Positions 1 to 14,510 of a stretch of DNA of 64,000 bases are shown piece by piece. The DNA comes from QHWT01 sp963755695 (GTDB lineage Bacteria; Acidobacteriota; Vicinamibacteria; Vicinamibacterales; 2-12-FULL-66-21): assembly GCA_963755695.1 (NCBI GenBank), contig CAVWLB010000008.1, forward strand, positions 496,001 to 560,000, in the 5' to 3' direction. The translations under genes were made by a program, and so were the position numbers. Under the pieces are notes generated by a model, which searched no databases, was not told where the DNA came from, and was given only the letters and a program-made list of their open reading frames with translations. Each line of letters starts with the position of its first letter. The first letter of the stretch is position 1.

Positions 1-2
1 TC

Positions 3-644
3 CGGTCGCTCCAGGCGGCACGCGCGCGAGTCGATCTCGCTCGGAAGGCAGCAGGCGACACGGTCGTGAAAGCGCCGTTTTCGGGCCAGGTCGCCGAGCG
101 TCTGGTCAGCACCGGCGATTACGTGACGCGTGGCACGAAGGTGGCCACCGTCGTGCGAATCGATCCGCTGCGCGTGGAGCTCACGGTCCCGGAACAGTAC
201 CTGTCGCAGGTCAGGGAAGGACAGGCCGTCAAGCTCACGGTGGATGCGTATCCAGGAGAAACGTTCGCCGCGAAGGTGCGGTTCGTCTCTCCCGCGCTGA
301 AAACCGACCAGCGCGCGCTGACGGTGGAAGCCATCGCGCCAAATCCCGACGGGCGGCTGAAGCCAGGATTGTTCGCGACCGCGTACCTGCAGAAGCCGGC
401 GTCCGCACCGGCGTTGCTCGTGCCTTCGACCGCTGTCGAGACGGTTGCCGGGACGAGCCGCGTCTATGTTGTGAATGGCGAGAAAGCCGAAGAGCGTATC
501 GTGACCACCGGCGAACGCATTGGCGATCGGATCGAGATCGCCTCGGGAGTCACGGCCGGAGAAACCGTCGCGGTGAATCCGCGCGGGAAGCTGTCCGACG
601 GCGCCCGCATCCAGATCGAGAGACAACGCACCGACACCCCGTGA
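3..644 (+). CDS. RND efflux periplasmic adaptor subunit (MFP), C-terminal part
   Basis: The reading frame is open from the window edge, so the N-terminus lies outside. The visible part starts in the end of an alpha-helical hairpin and runs into the second half of a lipoyl domain (APFSGQV near the start). A beta-barrel segment (LRVELTVPEQYLSQV, then GRLKPGLFATAYL) and a membrane-proximal domain (VPSTAVETVAG to RGKLSDGARIQ) follow, which is the standard HlyD/AcrA-type order. It would bridge the inner-membrane permease and the outer membrane factor. It lies about 100 bp upstream of the RND permease on the same strand, so the two are probably one operon. A GTG at 66 is only an internal codon. The substrate class cannot be told from the sequence. 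Confidence 0.88.
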   Translation, partial: RSLQAARARVDLARKAAGDTVVKAPFSGQVAERLVSTGDYVTRGTKVATVVRIDPLRVELTVPEQYLSQVREGQAVKLTVDAYPGETFAAKVRFVSPALKTDQRALTVEAIAPNPDGRLKPGLFATAYLQKPASAPALLVPSTAVETVAGTSRVYVVNGEKAEERIVTTGERIGDRIEIASGVTAGETVAVNPRGKLSDGARIQIERQRTDTP

Positions 645-747
645 TACAGGCCGAGCGGCGCTCGCAGATCCAGGTGATCGCTGTATCCGCCTGATTAACT
701 GCGAGGTTCGTGTGATGTCCATGTACATCCGTGTTTAGGAATTCTCC

Positions 748-5547
<4,800 letters not shown>

Positions 5548-5549
5548 GA

Positions 5550-6650
5550 TCAGGCGACGCTGGAGAAGCGACCGGGGTTCAGGACGTCGAACGCCTGGTC
5601 GCGTTTGCCGTTGACGATCCAGTCGGCAACCATGCGCGCCGTCACCGGCGCGAGCAGCACGCCATTTCGATAGTGCCCGGACGCATGAACGAGTCCGGGC
5701 ACCCTGTCATCCGGTCCGAGCGCGGGCAGATCGTCTGGCGTCGCCGGCCGCAGACCGACGTACACACCTAGAAACGTCGCGCCCCATCCTCCAGGCAACA
5801 AGTCGCATGCCGCGTCGAGCAGATCGCGCACGCCGGCGGCGGTTGTCCGCTCGTCGAAGCCAACATCCTCGACGGTCGCTCCCACGAGCAACGATCCATC
5901 CGTCCGCGGGACGATGTAGCACTCGGGTCCCCAGATAATCGTGCCGATCGGATGTCCGCGCCAGCCGAGATGAAGCAGCTGGCCGCGAACGGGACGCAGC
6001 GGCGGGCCGCCGGCGCCGGCGATATCGATGCCGGCGCCCCACGCGCCGGCAGCAAGGACGACGGTCGACCCTGTGATTGAGCCGGTGGAGGTGATTACCC
6101 GGAGCGATGCTCCGTCACGTTGAACCCGCGTGACGCGCGCCCGGTGAAACACGGCGCCTCGCTTGACGGCAGCCGCGGCCTGGGCCGCCGTCAGTTGCCG
6201 CGGGGCCACGTATCCATGCGTCGGGGTGAAGAGTGCGCCGGAAATCGTTCCAAGCGCCGGATGATGCCGCCGTGCGTCCGCGGGTTCGAGCCAGGTCCGC
6301 GTGACATCGCCGTCACGGGCGCCGATCGCCCGCAGCTCCGCCGCATGATCGACGTCGAGGGCGATCTCGAGCGTCCCGACCCGGCGGTACTCCACGTCGA
6401 GCCCGGTGTCGCGCGTGAGCCGCCGGATCCAGTCGTCGTAGAGCGCGAGGCTGCGGACGCCAAGGTCGAGCAGCGGTCCGCTCTCGTGCCCCTCGACATA
6501 CGGCGCCAGCATGCCGGCCGACGCCTGCGTCGCGCCGCCACCCGGGTCGCGATCGTCGATTACCGTGCACGCGACACCCCGCGCCGTCAGTTCCCGCGCC
6601 ACCGCGGTGCCGATGACCCCAGCGCCAACCACGACCACTGAACCGGTCAC
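5550..6650 (-). CDS. thiO: Glycine oxidase ThiO (FAD-dependent D-amino acid oxidase family)
   Basis: The 366-residue protein begins with an FAD-binding Rossmann motif (VVVVGAGVIGTAVA) and an acidic end to strand 2 (TVIDDRD). It has the DAO-family middle (GALFTPTHGYVAPRQL) and ends with the FAD-contact motif GLRPATPDDLPALG followed by ASGHYRNGVLLAP. This pattern and length match ThiO, which oxidises glycine to iminoglycine for the thiazole ring of thiamine. No other thi gene is nearby, so the pathway link rests on family likeness; another small-amino-acid oxidase is possible. It ends 2 bp from the converging efflux fusion gene. The repeat-filled region 6662-6990 lies upstream of its start. Confidence 0.85.
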   Translation of the reverse strand: MTGSVVVVGAGVIGTAVARELTARGVACTVIDDRDPGGGATQASAGMLAPYVEGHESGPLLDLGVRSLALYDDWIRRLTRDTGLDVEYRRVGTLEIALDVDHAAELRAIGARDGDVTRTWLEPADARRHHPALGTISGALFTPTHGYVAPRQLTAAQAAAAVKRGAVFHRARVTRVQRDGASLRVITSTGSITGSTVVLAAGAWGAGIDIAGAGGPPLRPVRGQLLHLGWRGHPIGTIIWGPECYIVPRTDGSLLVGATVEDVGFDERTTAAGVRDLLDAACDLLPGGWGATFLGVYVGLRPATPDDLPALGPDDRVPGLVHASGHYRNGVLLAPVTARMVADWIVNGKRDQAFDVLNPGRFSSVA

Positions 6651-6661
6651 AAGCCGATCTT

Positions 6662-6990
6662 AACCACAGAAGCGACGACCACAGAAAGCCACAGAAAGCC
6701 ACAGACAAACACAGACAAACACTGAAAACACAGAAGAGCACGGAAAGACATTGAACGAGGTGAAACACCGCGCGCCATGTACGCGGCGAGGCCGAAGAAA
6801 AGTGGCCTTCACAACTGACCGCCTTTCTCCGCCACCTCCCAGGTCTCTCAGTGGGGCGTTTCACGAACGGTACACAGCAACGCTGACCGAGTGCGGTGTT
6901 CCTGTGTGTACGCTCAGTGTTCTTCAGTGTTTTCTGTGGCTGTTTTCTGTGGCCGTTACTCTGTGGCCGTTTTCTGTGGCGATGATCAGT
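6662..6990. repeat. Inverted pair of CACAG-unit repeat arrays
   Basis: About 80 bp at 6662-6742 consist of imperfect 9-10 bp units built on CCACAGAAAG and CACAGACAAA. About 90 bp at 6896-6990 carry the reverse complement (TGTGGC, TTTTCTGTGG units). The arms face each other across ~150 bp that holds no convincing gene and probably the thiO promoter. The transcript of the whole block could fold into a long imperfect hairpin. This accounts for the 344 bp between thiO and the next gene. Confidence 0.75.
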
Positions 6991-6994
6991 GGAA

Positions 6995-8060
6995 TTATTC
7001 GAAGCGCGTCAGCGTGACGTCGAGGGTGCGGATGTGGTGATCCGCGCGGTTCCACTGGACCAGAATCGGGCTCTGATAGCGCCCGTCGGCGATGACCCCT
7101 CTGCCATCGCTCTCGCGAATCCGCAGATTGACCGACCGCTTCATTCTCAGGAAGCGACCCGCCGGAACCGCAATCGCCCGTGCGAAGAGACGCTCGAGCA
7201 TCCCGGCGCGGAGTCCAGTGATATCGAGAACCTGGTTCAGCGCCCGCACCATGTCGTACTTCGCATAGTCGAGCGCCTTCTGGGGAATCGATCTCGGGTG
7301 GGTCAGCATGTGACGGCCACGCTCCGCGGCAAAACGGAACGGGTTGCGCAACACGTCGGCAAGGTCACGGCGCATCAACAGCGTCTCGTACTCGTTGACG
7401 GTGAGTCCGGCCTGGCGCTCGCCGCGCGCGAGCTCCAGCCGCACGCGCCCGCTCGACACGCCGTGCATCTTCACCAGCGCGACGAGCTCGATCGTAGATC
7501 CCCAGCTTCGGATGCTTGAGATTGATCGAGTCGATTGGATGATCCGACATCGGCACGGCAATCCTCAGCCGCGCGACGTCCTGCTCGCGATGAAAGCCGA
7601 CAATGCTGGTCAGCCGGCGCCGTGGCCGTCCGTCGGTGATCCCATCGAGATCGACGAAAGAGACCGGCTGCTCCGGCCGGTTCACGTAACTGACGCAGGT
7701 GCTCAGGCCCGCGGCCATGAAGGCGAGGTGCGAATCGGCGTTCCGCGGCTCAACGGCGCGTTCCTCTGAGGTGAGATCCGCCCGCCGGTGCAGTTGATCG
7801 TGCTCGTAGCCGGCGCCTTCCGGAAACATCGCGCGGAACACTTCCACGTACGGCGCCACCGTCTCCTTCTCGCGGGTCAGACGCGTCGCGAGACTCTGCT
7901 CGAGATAGCCGGCCGTCGTATGAAACGAATGATAGAGGTGACGCGGGTAGGGGTCGAGGAGATCGCCATGCGTCTGCCGCAGGCGCCTGCGAACATCGAT
8001 GATGTCGAACCGCGCCCGGGGCGTCAGTTCGAGTGTGACCTCGACTGGAGAAACTGCCAT
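6995..8060 (-). pseudogene. YjbQ/UPF0047-like protein, frameshifted
   Basis: Two overlapping minus-strand frames make one protein. The first runs from an ATG at 8060 (MAVSPVEV) and holds YjbQ/UPF0047-like motifs (LYHSFHTTAGYLEQ, EHDQLH, NADSHLAFMAAGL). The second takes over near 7505, in LKHPKLG/STIELVALV, and runs to the stop at 6995. Reading across needs one extra base removed close to a GGGGA run. The family includes thiamine-phosphate-synthase-like enzymes, but the function of this longer form (~355 residues) is unknown. Whether it is a true pseudogene or a sequence error cannot be told here; the reading on both sides of the break looks fully conserved. Confidence 0.6.
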
Positions 8061-8138
8061 CAGGTACTCGCGAACAAGTGTAACGTATTTGTGCTTTGTA
8101 ATGCAAAGCACAATCGCAACCTCTAGCTGGCCGCGGAC

Positions 8139-11100
8139 TTAGCGCTGTGGCGCGCTCGTCGTTACTGGCCGCGGACCAGCCGTCCTCCCGGCATCCAGGT
8201 CGTTCCAGTTCAGAATCGCGTTGAACGCCAGGAAATAGGTGCCCTGCGTCTGCCAGCGCCAGAACGGCCGGATCGCGAACGATACGAGGTGCCCCTTCCC
8301 CAGCGGCACATCGACCAGTTGTGCCCGGTTGGCCAGCGCCTGTCCGCCCGCCAGCGTGCCGGAAAGCAGCATGTCATCGGGATCCGACGGGAACCTCAAC
8401 ACCACCCGCGGCGCTTCTGGCGACGCCGTGGTGCTATTCGATCCGCCGGGTCCATCGGCGGGAGGCCGCTCGTTGCCGCCCTGGCCTTCACGGCCGGCTT
8501 CCGGCGACGGCTGCGTCTTCGACGAGGGTTCAACCGGCTCGGATTTCCCCACGGGATCGTACGGCGAGATCCGCTGCTGCGAAGCGGTCGCCATCGGCGT
8601 CACGTTCATGCCCACGCCAGGGATCGTGCTCTCGGTCGCGCCGAATCCACCACGTCCGCCGGCGGGCACGCTGCCTGTCGTGACACTGATGACCGGATCC
8701 TGATTGAAATAGACCGGGATCTGGCTTCCCTCGAAACCGTATGCGAGCGGGCTCCGCTTGTCAGCGAAGACGCCGCGCAGGATCGACCCACGGACGAACA
8801 ACTGCGATGGGTTCTCGATCGTGACGCCGGTCGTGATGTGGTAATCGGGCAGGATCGTCGACGTCGACCCTTCGGTAATCAGCGTCCCACCCTGCTCCAC
8901 GAACTTCACCAGTTCGAGCAGCCCCTCGTATCCCATACCGCCACGAATGTCGTCCGACTGATCGTTGACCCCGAGGCTCGGGAACTCCGCGCTCTTCTTG
9001 TAAGGAAGCGGCGCGTTTCCGTTCTTCGGGATGCCGTTGACCTGCGACTGTGCGGTCCCGCCAACATGCGGAAAGATGATCACGTCGTACTTCGACCGCA
9101 GGTTTCCCTCGCGCAGCTTGACGTCGCCGAAGTAGGTGTAGGGAACCGAGTACGTGTCGAGCGCCGCGCGCACCCAGCCTTCGTCCTGCGTCCGCGACCA
9201 GCTGTGCACGTAGCCGATTCGCGGCACATCGAGATCGTGCGCACGAACCTCCGGCAGGCTGGCGACCGCCCAGGCGGAAAGCCCGAGATCCTTGATCATC
9301 GGTTCGAGCTTCGCCCGATCGGCGTCCGGAATGATGAATGCGCCGGCACGGAACCGGTGGCCGCTCAACGCGAAATCTTCCTCGGCCGCCCGCATCCTGA
9401 CGTCCGCATTCTTGAACCGGAAAGTCATGAGGTTGTTGTCGGTCGTGTGCTCGACGATCAGCACCGGACCGTTCCCCTCGATACCGCCTGGCGCCTTCGC
9501 GTCCGCGGTGAGAAGCGCCATCTTCTGATCGAGCACCGCCTTGTCGGTAAGCGGCCGGATCACGAGATTGCGCATGTACTGAAAGGTCCAGCCGGTGTCG
9601 TCGTACGGGCGCGGGTTGGCGGGCGCGTAGTTCTGCACCGAGAAATACATGTCGGCGACGCGTGCGATAGGGCTGATCGCCGCGGATGACGTAGTCACCG
9701 GCCGCCACATCTACGCTGCCGGCCTTGAACGGCGCCAGCGCCTTCTGCACTTCGAGTCCCTGCGCGCGCAGATCATTGACCGCCTGTGCCGCGTCCGCCT
9801 TCCGATACTGCGTTGCGGGAATCATCCAGCCGAATGTCGGCCCGTTTCTGCCCTTGTCCACGGCACGCTTGTTCTTGATCCAGTAGTTCTCGAGATAGAG
9901 CTCCCTGTTCTTGGCAACGTGGCTCAGCGACAGCAGCGCGGCGGACTCCTGGATGTTGGTGTTGTTGCGCGGTCCCCATTTGATCGACGGAAGCGGCGGG
10001 TTCGGCCGGAACCACTCGCGGCTGGTGGTCGTTGCCGACGGCGTCACGGTGTACGGATCGGGACCGTAGCTCTGGACCTCGTAGAACCGGCCGATCGCGT
10101 TGTGGCCGTGCGCGATGAAAAACATGTAGTTCGGCACCCAGCCGTCGTAGAACCCGTAGGTCCACACGCCGGGCACACCGCGCTTGGTCATCTCCATGAC
10201 GTCGTTCTGCGCCAGCATCCACCATTCATCGATCGTGATTGGATCGATCGCTTCGTTGTAGGGCCCGGTGCCAGTCGACGCGTACAGGTACGTCTGGGCT
10301 TCGTGCAGGTCGTGCAGGATGGTCGGCTTCCAGTCGAGGCTGGCCTTCTCGATGTTGCGGGTGAGCGCCAGGAACTGCCCCATGCCGTCACGATTGTTGT
10401 CGTGCTGCACGTATTTGCCCCAGTACATGAGCGCGAGCCGGGGGGCTCCTTCCGGCTGCTTCTTGTTGAAATAGTAGGTGTCGACCTGCTTTTCGCGGCC
10501 GTCGACTTCAACCACCGGCGTGATCAGCGTGATGACGTTGTTACGGATGTTCTGGATGAACGGGGTCTCTTCGACGGCCAGCCGGTAGGCCAGCTCCATC
10601 AGCATCTCGGGCCCGCCGTTTTCCGGCGAATGCATGCCGCTGGTGAACCAGTAAATCGGTTTCGCGCTCTTGATCAGCTGCTGCGCCTGCGCCTCGTTGG
10701 TGATCCGTGGATCGGTGAGCTGGGCGATCATCGACTTGTACTTGTCGATCGATTTGATGGTCGCTTCATCGGCCACCGCGAGCAGCACCATGTCTCGCCC
10801 CTCCTCGGTCTTGCCGATCTTCCACAATGCGATGCGGTCCGAGACCTTGTCGATCGCCTCGAAGTACCGCTGGATGTCCGCCGCGTGGGTCAGCTCGCCG
10901 GGTGTCCCCGGCATGTGGCCGAGGAATTTGAGCGGCGTCGGGACCGTGTCAGATGCCGGAAGGTGGTCGACGAGCTCGGTCGTGATTCGAGGGTCCTGAA
11001 GGTAGTCTTTGATCTTCGCCGTGTACTCCGCGTCGAGCTTCTGCCTTGGCGCCGACTGTCCTGCCTGCGCCTCCGGAATCCCGGCCGCCGCGACCAGGAC

Positions 11101-11145
11101 GCTGACCGTCAACACGGCGCCCGCGAAAGATCTCACCCCGTACAT
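8139..11145 (-). pseudogene. Secreted M14-type zinc carboxypeptidase-like protein, frameshifted
   Basis: The start at 11145 follows a strong GGAGGAG site and gives a signal peptide (MYGVRSFAGAVLTVSVLV ending IPEAQA). The carboxypeptidase domain follows, with the M14 zinc pair in SGMHSPENGG (His-x-x-Glu) and a later His in ILHDLHEAQTY. The total is about 1000 residues, as in large acidobacterial M14 proteins with a C-terminal ~450-residue extension. Near 9658 the frame breaks: GDQPYRT continues in the next frame as ADMYFSVQNY. One extra base in an ACGCGTCGCC stretch explains it. In the original frame translation would run on into nonsense for hundreds of codons. It is called a pseudogene only because of this break; a sequence error is equally possible. 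Confidence 0.75.
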
Positions 11146-11263
11146 GTCTCCTCCCAAAACGACCGACAAACGGCGATTTATACCACGACCGCAACAGCCT
11201 GGCCGGCTTCGCCATTGATGAGGCCGGCAAAAACGGGCCACGAGTTTGCTAACGACTCGAGGC

Positions 11264-12370
11264 ATGTTGGCACGCCTGAGAGTACCGCTCGGCTGGACGG
11301 AGCTGTTCAAGCGCACGGGAAAGGAAGCCCTCGAGGACGACATCCTGAATCTTGCGGCACAGCAGGCCTACTACTTCTTCTTCGCGCTGTTTCCGGCGCT
11401 GCTGTTCGTGATCGCGATTGCCAGCTTCTTTCCGCTGCAGTCGCTCATTGACAACGTCGTGCAAATGCTTGCTCGGGTGGCGCCGAGGGAAGTCATCGAC
11501 ATCATCACTCAGCAGATGACGCAACTGGCAGAGCAGAACAGCGGCGGACTGCTGACGTTCGCGTTCCTGGTCACAATCTGGAGCAGCTCCGGCGCCATGG
11601 TGGCGATCATCACCACACTCAATACCGCGTACGACATCACGGAATCGCGGCCGTGGTGGAAGACCCGCATGGTGGCGATCGGTCTGACCATCGGCATCGC
11701 GTTCTTCACCATCGCGTCGATGTTCCTGGTTCTGGCCGGCCCCGCCTTTGCCGAGCACCTGGCAAACACGCTACGCCTTGGCGATGTTTTCAAGTGGGCC
11801 TGGTGGGTGCTGCAGTGGCCGGTGATTTTTGGGCTCGTCGCCACGGCGATTGGCCTCGTCTACTACTTCGCTCCCGACGCGGAACAGGACTGGGTGTGGA
11901 TCACTCCAGGCTCGGTGGTGGCAACGTTCCTGTGGATCGTCGTGTCGCTGGGCCTGAAGCTGTATTACACGCTCGTGCCGAACGCCAACGCCACCTACGG
12001 GACAATCGGCGGCGTGATGGTCCTGATGCTGTGGTTCTACTGCTCCAGCATTGCGCTGCTGATCGGAGCCGAGCTCAATACCGAGATTGAGCACTCCTCG
12101 CCTTATGGGAAGGACCCGGGCGAGCGGGTGCCAGGAGAGAAGAAGGCGATCGGCGCGCGCGCCCTGCGGTTATACGAAGAGAAACGGGCAAGAGGCGAAA
12201 TTCCGATCAAGCCAATGCCCGACGCGGTCAATTGCGATCTGGACCGCCCCACGTCGGTCGAGCACCCCGAGCCAAAGCCGAGCGAGCTGTTGATCGGTAC
12301 GATAGCACTCATCCCGACGGCCGTCGTCGTGGCCAAGAAGATCCGGGATGAGATGAAGACGAGTGCGTAG
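11264..12370 (+). CDS. YihY/BrkB-family inner membrane protein
   Basis: This protein of ~368 residues has about six hydrophobic segments and the YihY hallmarks: AAQQAYYFFFALFPALL near the N-terminus, WSSSGAMVAI, the YYFAPDAEQ loop and YGTIGGVMVLMLWFY near the last helices. A hydrophilic C-terminal tail follows. The family was once called ribonuclease BN in error; its real role is unknown. I chose the ATG at 11264; an in-frame TTG at 11246 is possible, and neither has a well-spaced ribosome site. It is divergent from the M14 gene with ~118 bp between them and is followed by a hairpin-forming repeat. Confidence 0.85.
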   Translation: MLARLRVPLGWTELFKRTGKEALEDDILNLAAQQAYYFFFALFPALLFVIAIASFFPLQSLIDNVVQMLARVAPREVIDIITQQMTQLAEQNSGGLLTFAFLVTIWSSSGAMVAIITTLNTAYDITESRPWWKTRMVAIGLTIGIAFFTIASMFLVLAGPAFAEHLANTLRLGDVFKWAWWVLQWPVIFGLVATAIGLVYYFAPDAEQDWVWITPGSVVATFLWIVVSLGLKLYYTLVPNANATYGTIGGVMVLMLWFYCSSIALLIGAELNTEIEHSSPYGKDPGERVPGEKKAIGARALRLYEEKRARGEIPIKPMPDAVNCDLDRPTSVEHPEPKPSELLIGTIALIPTAVVVAKKIRDEMKTSA

Positions 12371-12372
12371 GG

Positions 12373-12480
12373 GAGCTGGTGATTCAGTGATTTGGTGATT
12401 CAGTGATTTGGTGATTGTCGGCTCACATCACCAATTCACCGGATCACCAAATCACCGGATCACCAAATCACCAAATCAGA
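12373..12480. repeat. Inverted array of 8-bp units (TGATTTGG type)
   Basis: The left half is a chain of 8-mers alternating TGATTCAG and TGATTTGG. The right half is the complement chain, with 8-mers such as TCACCAAA and TCACCGGA. The halves meet at about 12420 and can form a long hairpin. It lies exactly between the stop codons of two converging genes, where it could act as a two-way terminator. The same family recurs at 14421-14510 and 25687-25850. Confidence 0.85.
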
Positions 12481-13152
12481 TTACCGACAGAGCATCTGAG
12501 GCGGTGGGGCCCAGGATCCCGGGCGAAGCTTGCCGCCGAATCCCCAGTACACCGGTTGCGCGTTCACGCAGTTGGCCGGAAGCGGCACGTTCGCCTTTAC
12601 CGCTCCCCCATCGGCAGTCGGCACGATCACATTCCGTGTCACCCGGTTCGATGGCACGCCGATAACGCCAGGATAGCCGACCGCAACACCAACCGGCACT
12701 CCGACACCGAAGCCGACCCCGGCAACGCCGAAGCCAGCCGTTGGAACGCCGAACCCATAGGGATAGTAAGTGTTCATCGGCACGACGGCGGGCGCCTGCG
12801 GTTCTGAATCGTGATGATCGATGACGATGACGCGCGGTTCGGGATCGGCCTGCGCTTGCGGAGCGACGGCCGGCTGCGGCTGTGGCGCGGTGTCTGCGGG
12901 AGCAGTTGACGGAGTCCGCCCGCTATGGATGAGTGCCAGCATCACCTTGTCGCTGACCCCACCATCCTTCAACGCCTTCATCGCGGCCGCATCCAGGGTG
13001 AAGACGCTTCGGTCGGATTCGATCAGCGCGATCAAAACCTCGTCGCTCAGTCCGGCCTTGGACAACTCGATCACGTCCCGGACGGTGATCGCCTCGGCGC
13101 GGCCGACGAAGAGCGGGGCCATCAGCACAAACGCGAGGAGCACACGCCGCAT
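12481..13152 (-). CDS. Hypothetical exported protein
   Basis: The 223-residue protein has a clear signal peptide (MRRVLLAFVLMAPLFVGRAEA). A short helical region follows with two similar blocks (VIELSKAGLSDEVLIALIE and MKALKDGGVSDKVMLALIH), a motif seen in many uncharacterised secreted acidobacterial proteins. After that come a Pro/Ala/Gln-rich linker, a Gly/Val-rich stretch with repeated GFGV-type words, and a C-terminal segment with two cysteines. I do not recognise a function. It is divergently transcribed from the frameshifted glycine-zipper gene at 13369, with an operator-like palindrome between them. Confidence 0.7.
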   Translation of the reverse strand: MRRVLLAFVLMAPLFVGRAEAITVRDVIELSKAGLSDEVLIALIESDRSVFTLDAAAMKALKDGGVSDKVMLALIHSGRTPSTAPADTAPQPQPAVAPQAQADPEPRVIVIDHHDSEPQAPAVVPMNTYYPYGFGVPTAGFGVAGVGFGVGVPVGVAVGYPGVIGVPSNRVTRNVIVPTADGGAVKANVPLPANCVNAQPVYWGFGGKLRPGSWAPPPQMLCR

Positions 13153-13260
13153 GGGGACCTCCCGGTCTGGTCAAATATAGTGCAACCCGGGTGCCTTCGG
13201 TATAGGGGCAAAAATTTAGGGTTTCTCACGAGACGCGCGGGCCAGGTGGTCCATTTGCGA

Positions 13261-13274
13261 GGACAGCACTGTCC
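13261..13274. promoter_or_regulatory. Operator-like inverted repeat GGACAG-CA-CTGTCC
   Basis: A perfect 6-bp inverted repeat with a 2-bp centre lies in the 216 bp between two divergent genes. Its size suits a dimeric regulator, but no regulator is identified. A 14-bp palindrome can also arise by chance. Confidence 0.3.
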
Positions 13275-13368
13275 CCAGGCCGTAGCGGCGGGGAGGGAAT
13301 GACCCTAGAATTGCGGGGTCCATCGAGGGCACACCCCTTGCTCAACTGGACTGCACAGGGAGTTTTCG

Positions 13369-14419
13369 ATGTTCTCCAAACCGTTGGCGTTCGCTTTATT
13401 GGCCGTCGGGTGCATTACGGCTGCGGCCGGTGGCGCGTACGTCGCTACTCGGCATAACACCGCTGATCTCGTTGCTGTTCCGCCGGCCCTGACCACCCAG
13501 GCGACGCCTTCATCGGCCCCCGCGGAGACCGCAGCCCAGCCCGTGGCGGAAACGGAAGCGCCAGTAAGCCCGGTCACGCCAGCCCCCACGCCGTCGGTCA
13601 AGGTGGAGAAAGAAGAGGCGCCGGCGCCGGTCACGCCGCGGCGTCCAGCGCGCGCAGCCGAACCGCCACCGCTCAGCGGGTCGCGGTCGGCACGCACGGC
13701 GGCACCGCGGAGCGTTTCCCAGCACCAGACTGCATCGGCGCCACAGTCGACGCCAACGCAGACAGCCCCTGCGACGCCCCCTGTCGTCGCGCCTCCTGTC
13801 GCCGCTGCCACGACCGTTGCCGATGCGAAACCGGACCCACCCAAACCGTTCGAGCCCCAGCCGGAGCTTCCGCGTACGCCGCAGTTCGAAGAACTCGGTA
13901 CTGCCGGCCTCGTCCGTGATTGGCTTGCAGGTTGAAACGGCGCTTTCGTCCGAGCGTGCGCAGCTGGAAGATCGGGTCGACGCGCGGGTCACACGTGACG
14001 TGCTGGTCAACGGCCGCGTCGCGATTCCGGCGGGCTCGCGGGTGTTTGGCTCGGTGACCCTCGTCGATCGGGGTGGCAAAGTCAAAGGGGCCGCGCGCCT
14101 CGGGATTCGCTTCCATACCCTGGTTCTGGCCGACGGCAGCGAAGTCGCGCTGAACACCGAACCCTTCTATCGCGAAGGGGAATCGCCGGCAGGCGACAGC
14201 GCAAAGAAGATCGGCGGCGCTACGGCGGTGGGTGCCATCCTTGGCGGCATTCTCGGCGGCGGTAAGGGCGCAGTCATCGGCGGAGCGACCGGCGCGGCCG
14301 GAGGGACGGCCGCGGCGATGGCCGGCGACCGGAACGCCGCGGTGGTCTCTGCCGGATCGATCGTCACCGTTCACCTCTCAGCGCCGGCAACGATTCAGGT
14401 CGAGAAGAGAGAGTCCTAG
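13369..14419 (+). pseudogene. Pro/Ala-rich glycine-zipper envelope protein, frameshifted
   Basis: The first frame starts with an ATG after AGGGAG and encodes an N-terminal membrane anchor (LAFALLAVGCITAAAGGAYVA) and a long Pro/Ala/Thr linker ending EPQPELPRTPQFEEL. The conserved C-terminal part is in the next frame: VIGLQVETALSSERAQLEDRV, RVAIPAGSRVFGSVTLV, then a glycine-zipper helix (GGATAVGAILGGILGGGKGA). Removing one base near 13893 joins them. The zipper and barrel-like part resembles TrbI/VirB10-like or glycine-zipper membrane proteins common in Acidobacteria. Its role is unknown, probably in the cell envelope. Untouched, the first frame stops at 13935. Confidence 0.65.
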
Positions 14420-14420
14420 A

Positions 14421-14510
14421 ATCTGGTGAATTGGTCATTTGGTGATTTGGTGAATTTGGTGATTTGGTCGCCATAATCGCCACATCACCGAATCACCTGA
14501 TCATCGAATC
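14421..14510. repeat. Inverted array of 8-bp units, second copy
   Basis: Left-hand units (TGGTGATT, TGGTGAAT, TGGTCATT) and right-hand units (ATCACCGA, ATCACCTG, ATCATCGA) face each other around 14472. This is the same family as at 12373-12480. The right arm runs without a gap into the coding part of the decarboxylase gene that follows. Confidence 0.8.

Noticed and set aside
6751..7017. 88-codon frame between the CACAG arms
   Set aside because: It starts and ends in repeat sequence and shows no protein-like pattern.
8761..9660. Continuation of the M14 upstream frame to 8761
   Set aside because: After GDQPYRT it turns Arg-rich and meaningless; the conserved sequence continues in the next frame, so the long open stretch is a GC-rich by-product of the frameshift.
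9649..11451. 600-codon plus-strand frame opposite the M14 gene
   Set aside because: Its composition is that of a shadow frame (Arg/Val/Leu/Asp-rich, no motif), while the minus strand shows signal peptide, zinc motifs and a strong ribosome site.
12373..12480. CRISPR-like array
   Set aside because: Units are only 8 bp, arranged as inverted halves with no unique spacers and no cas genes.
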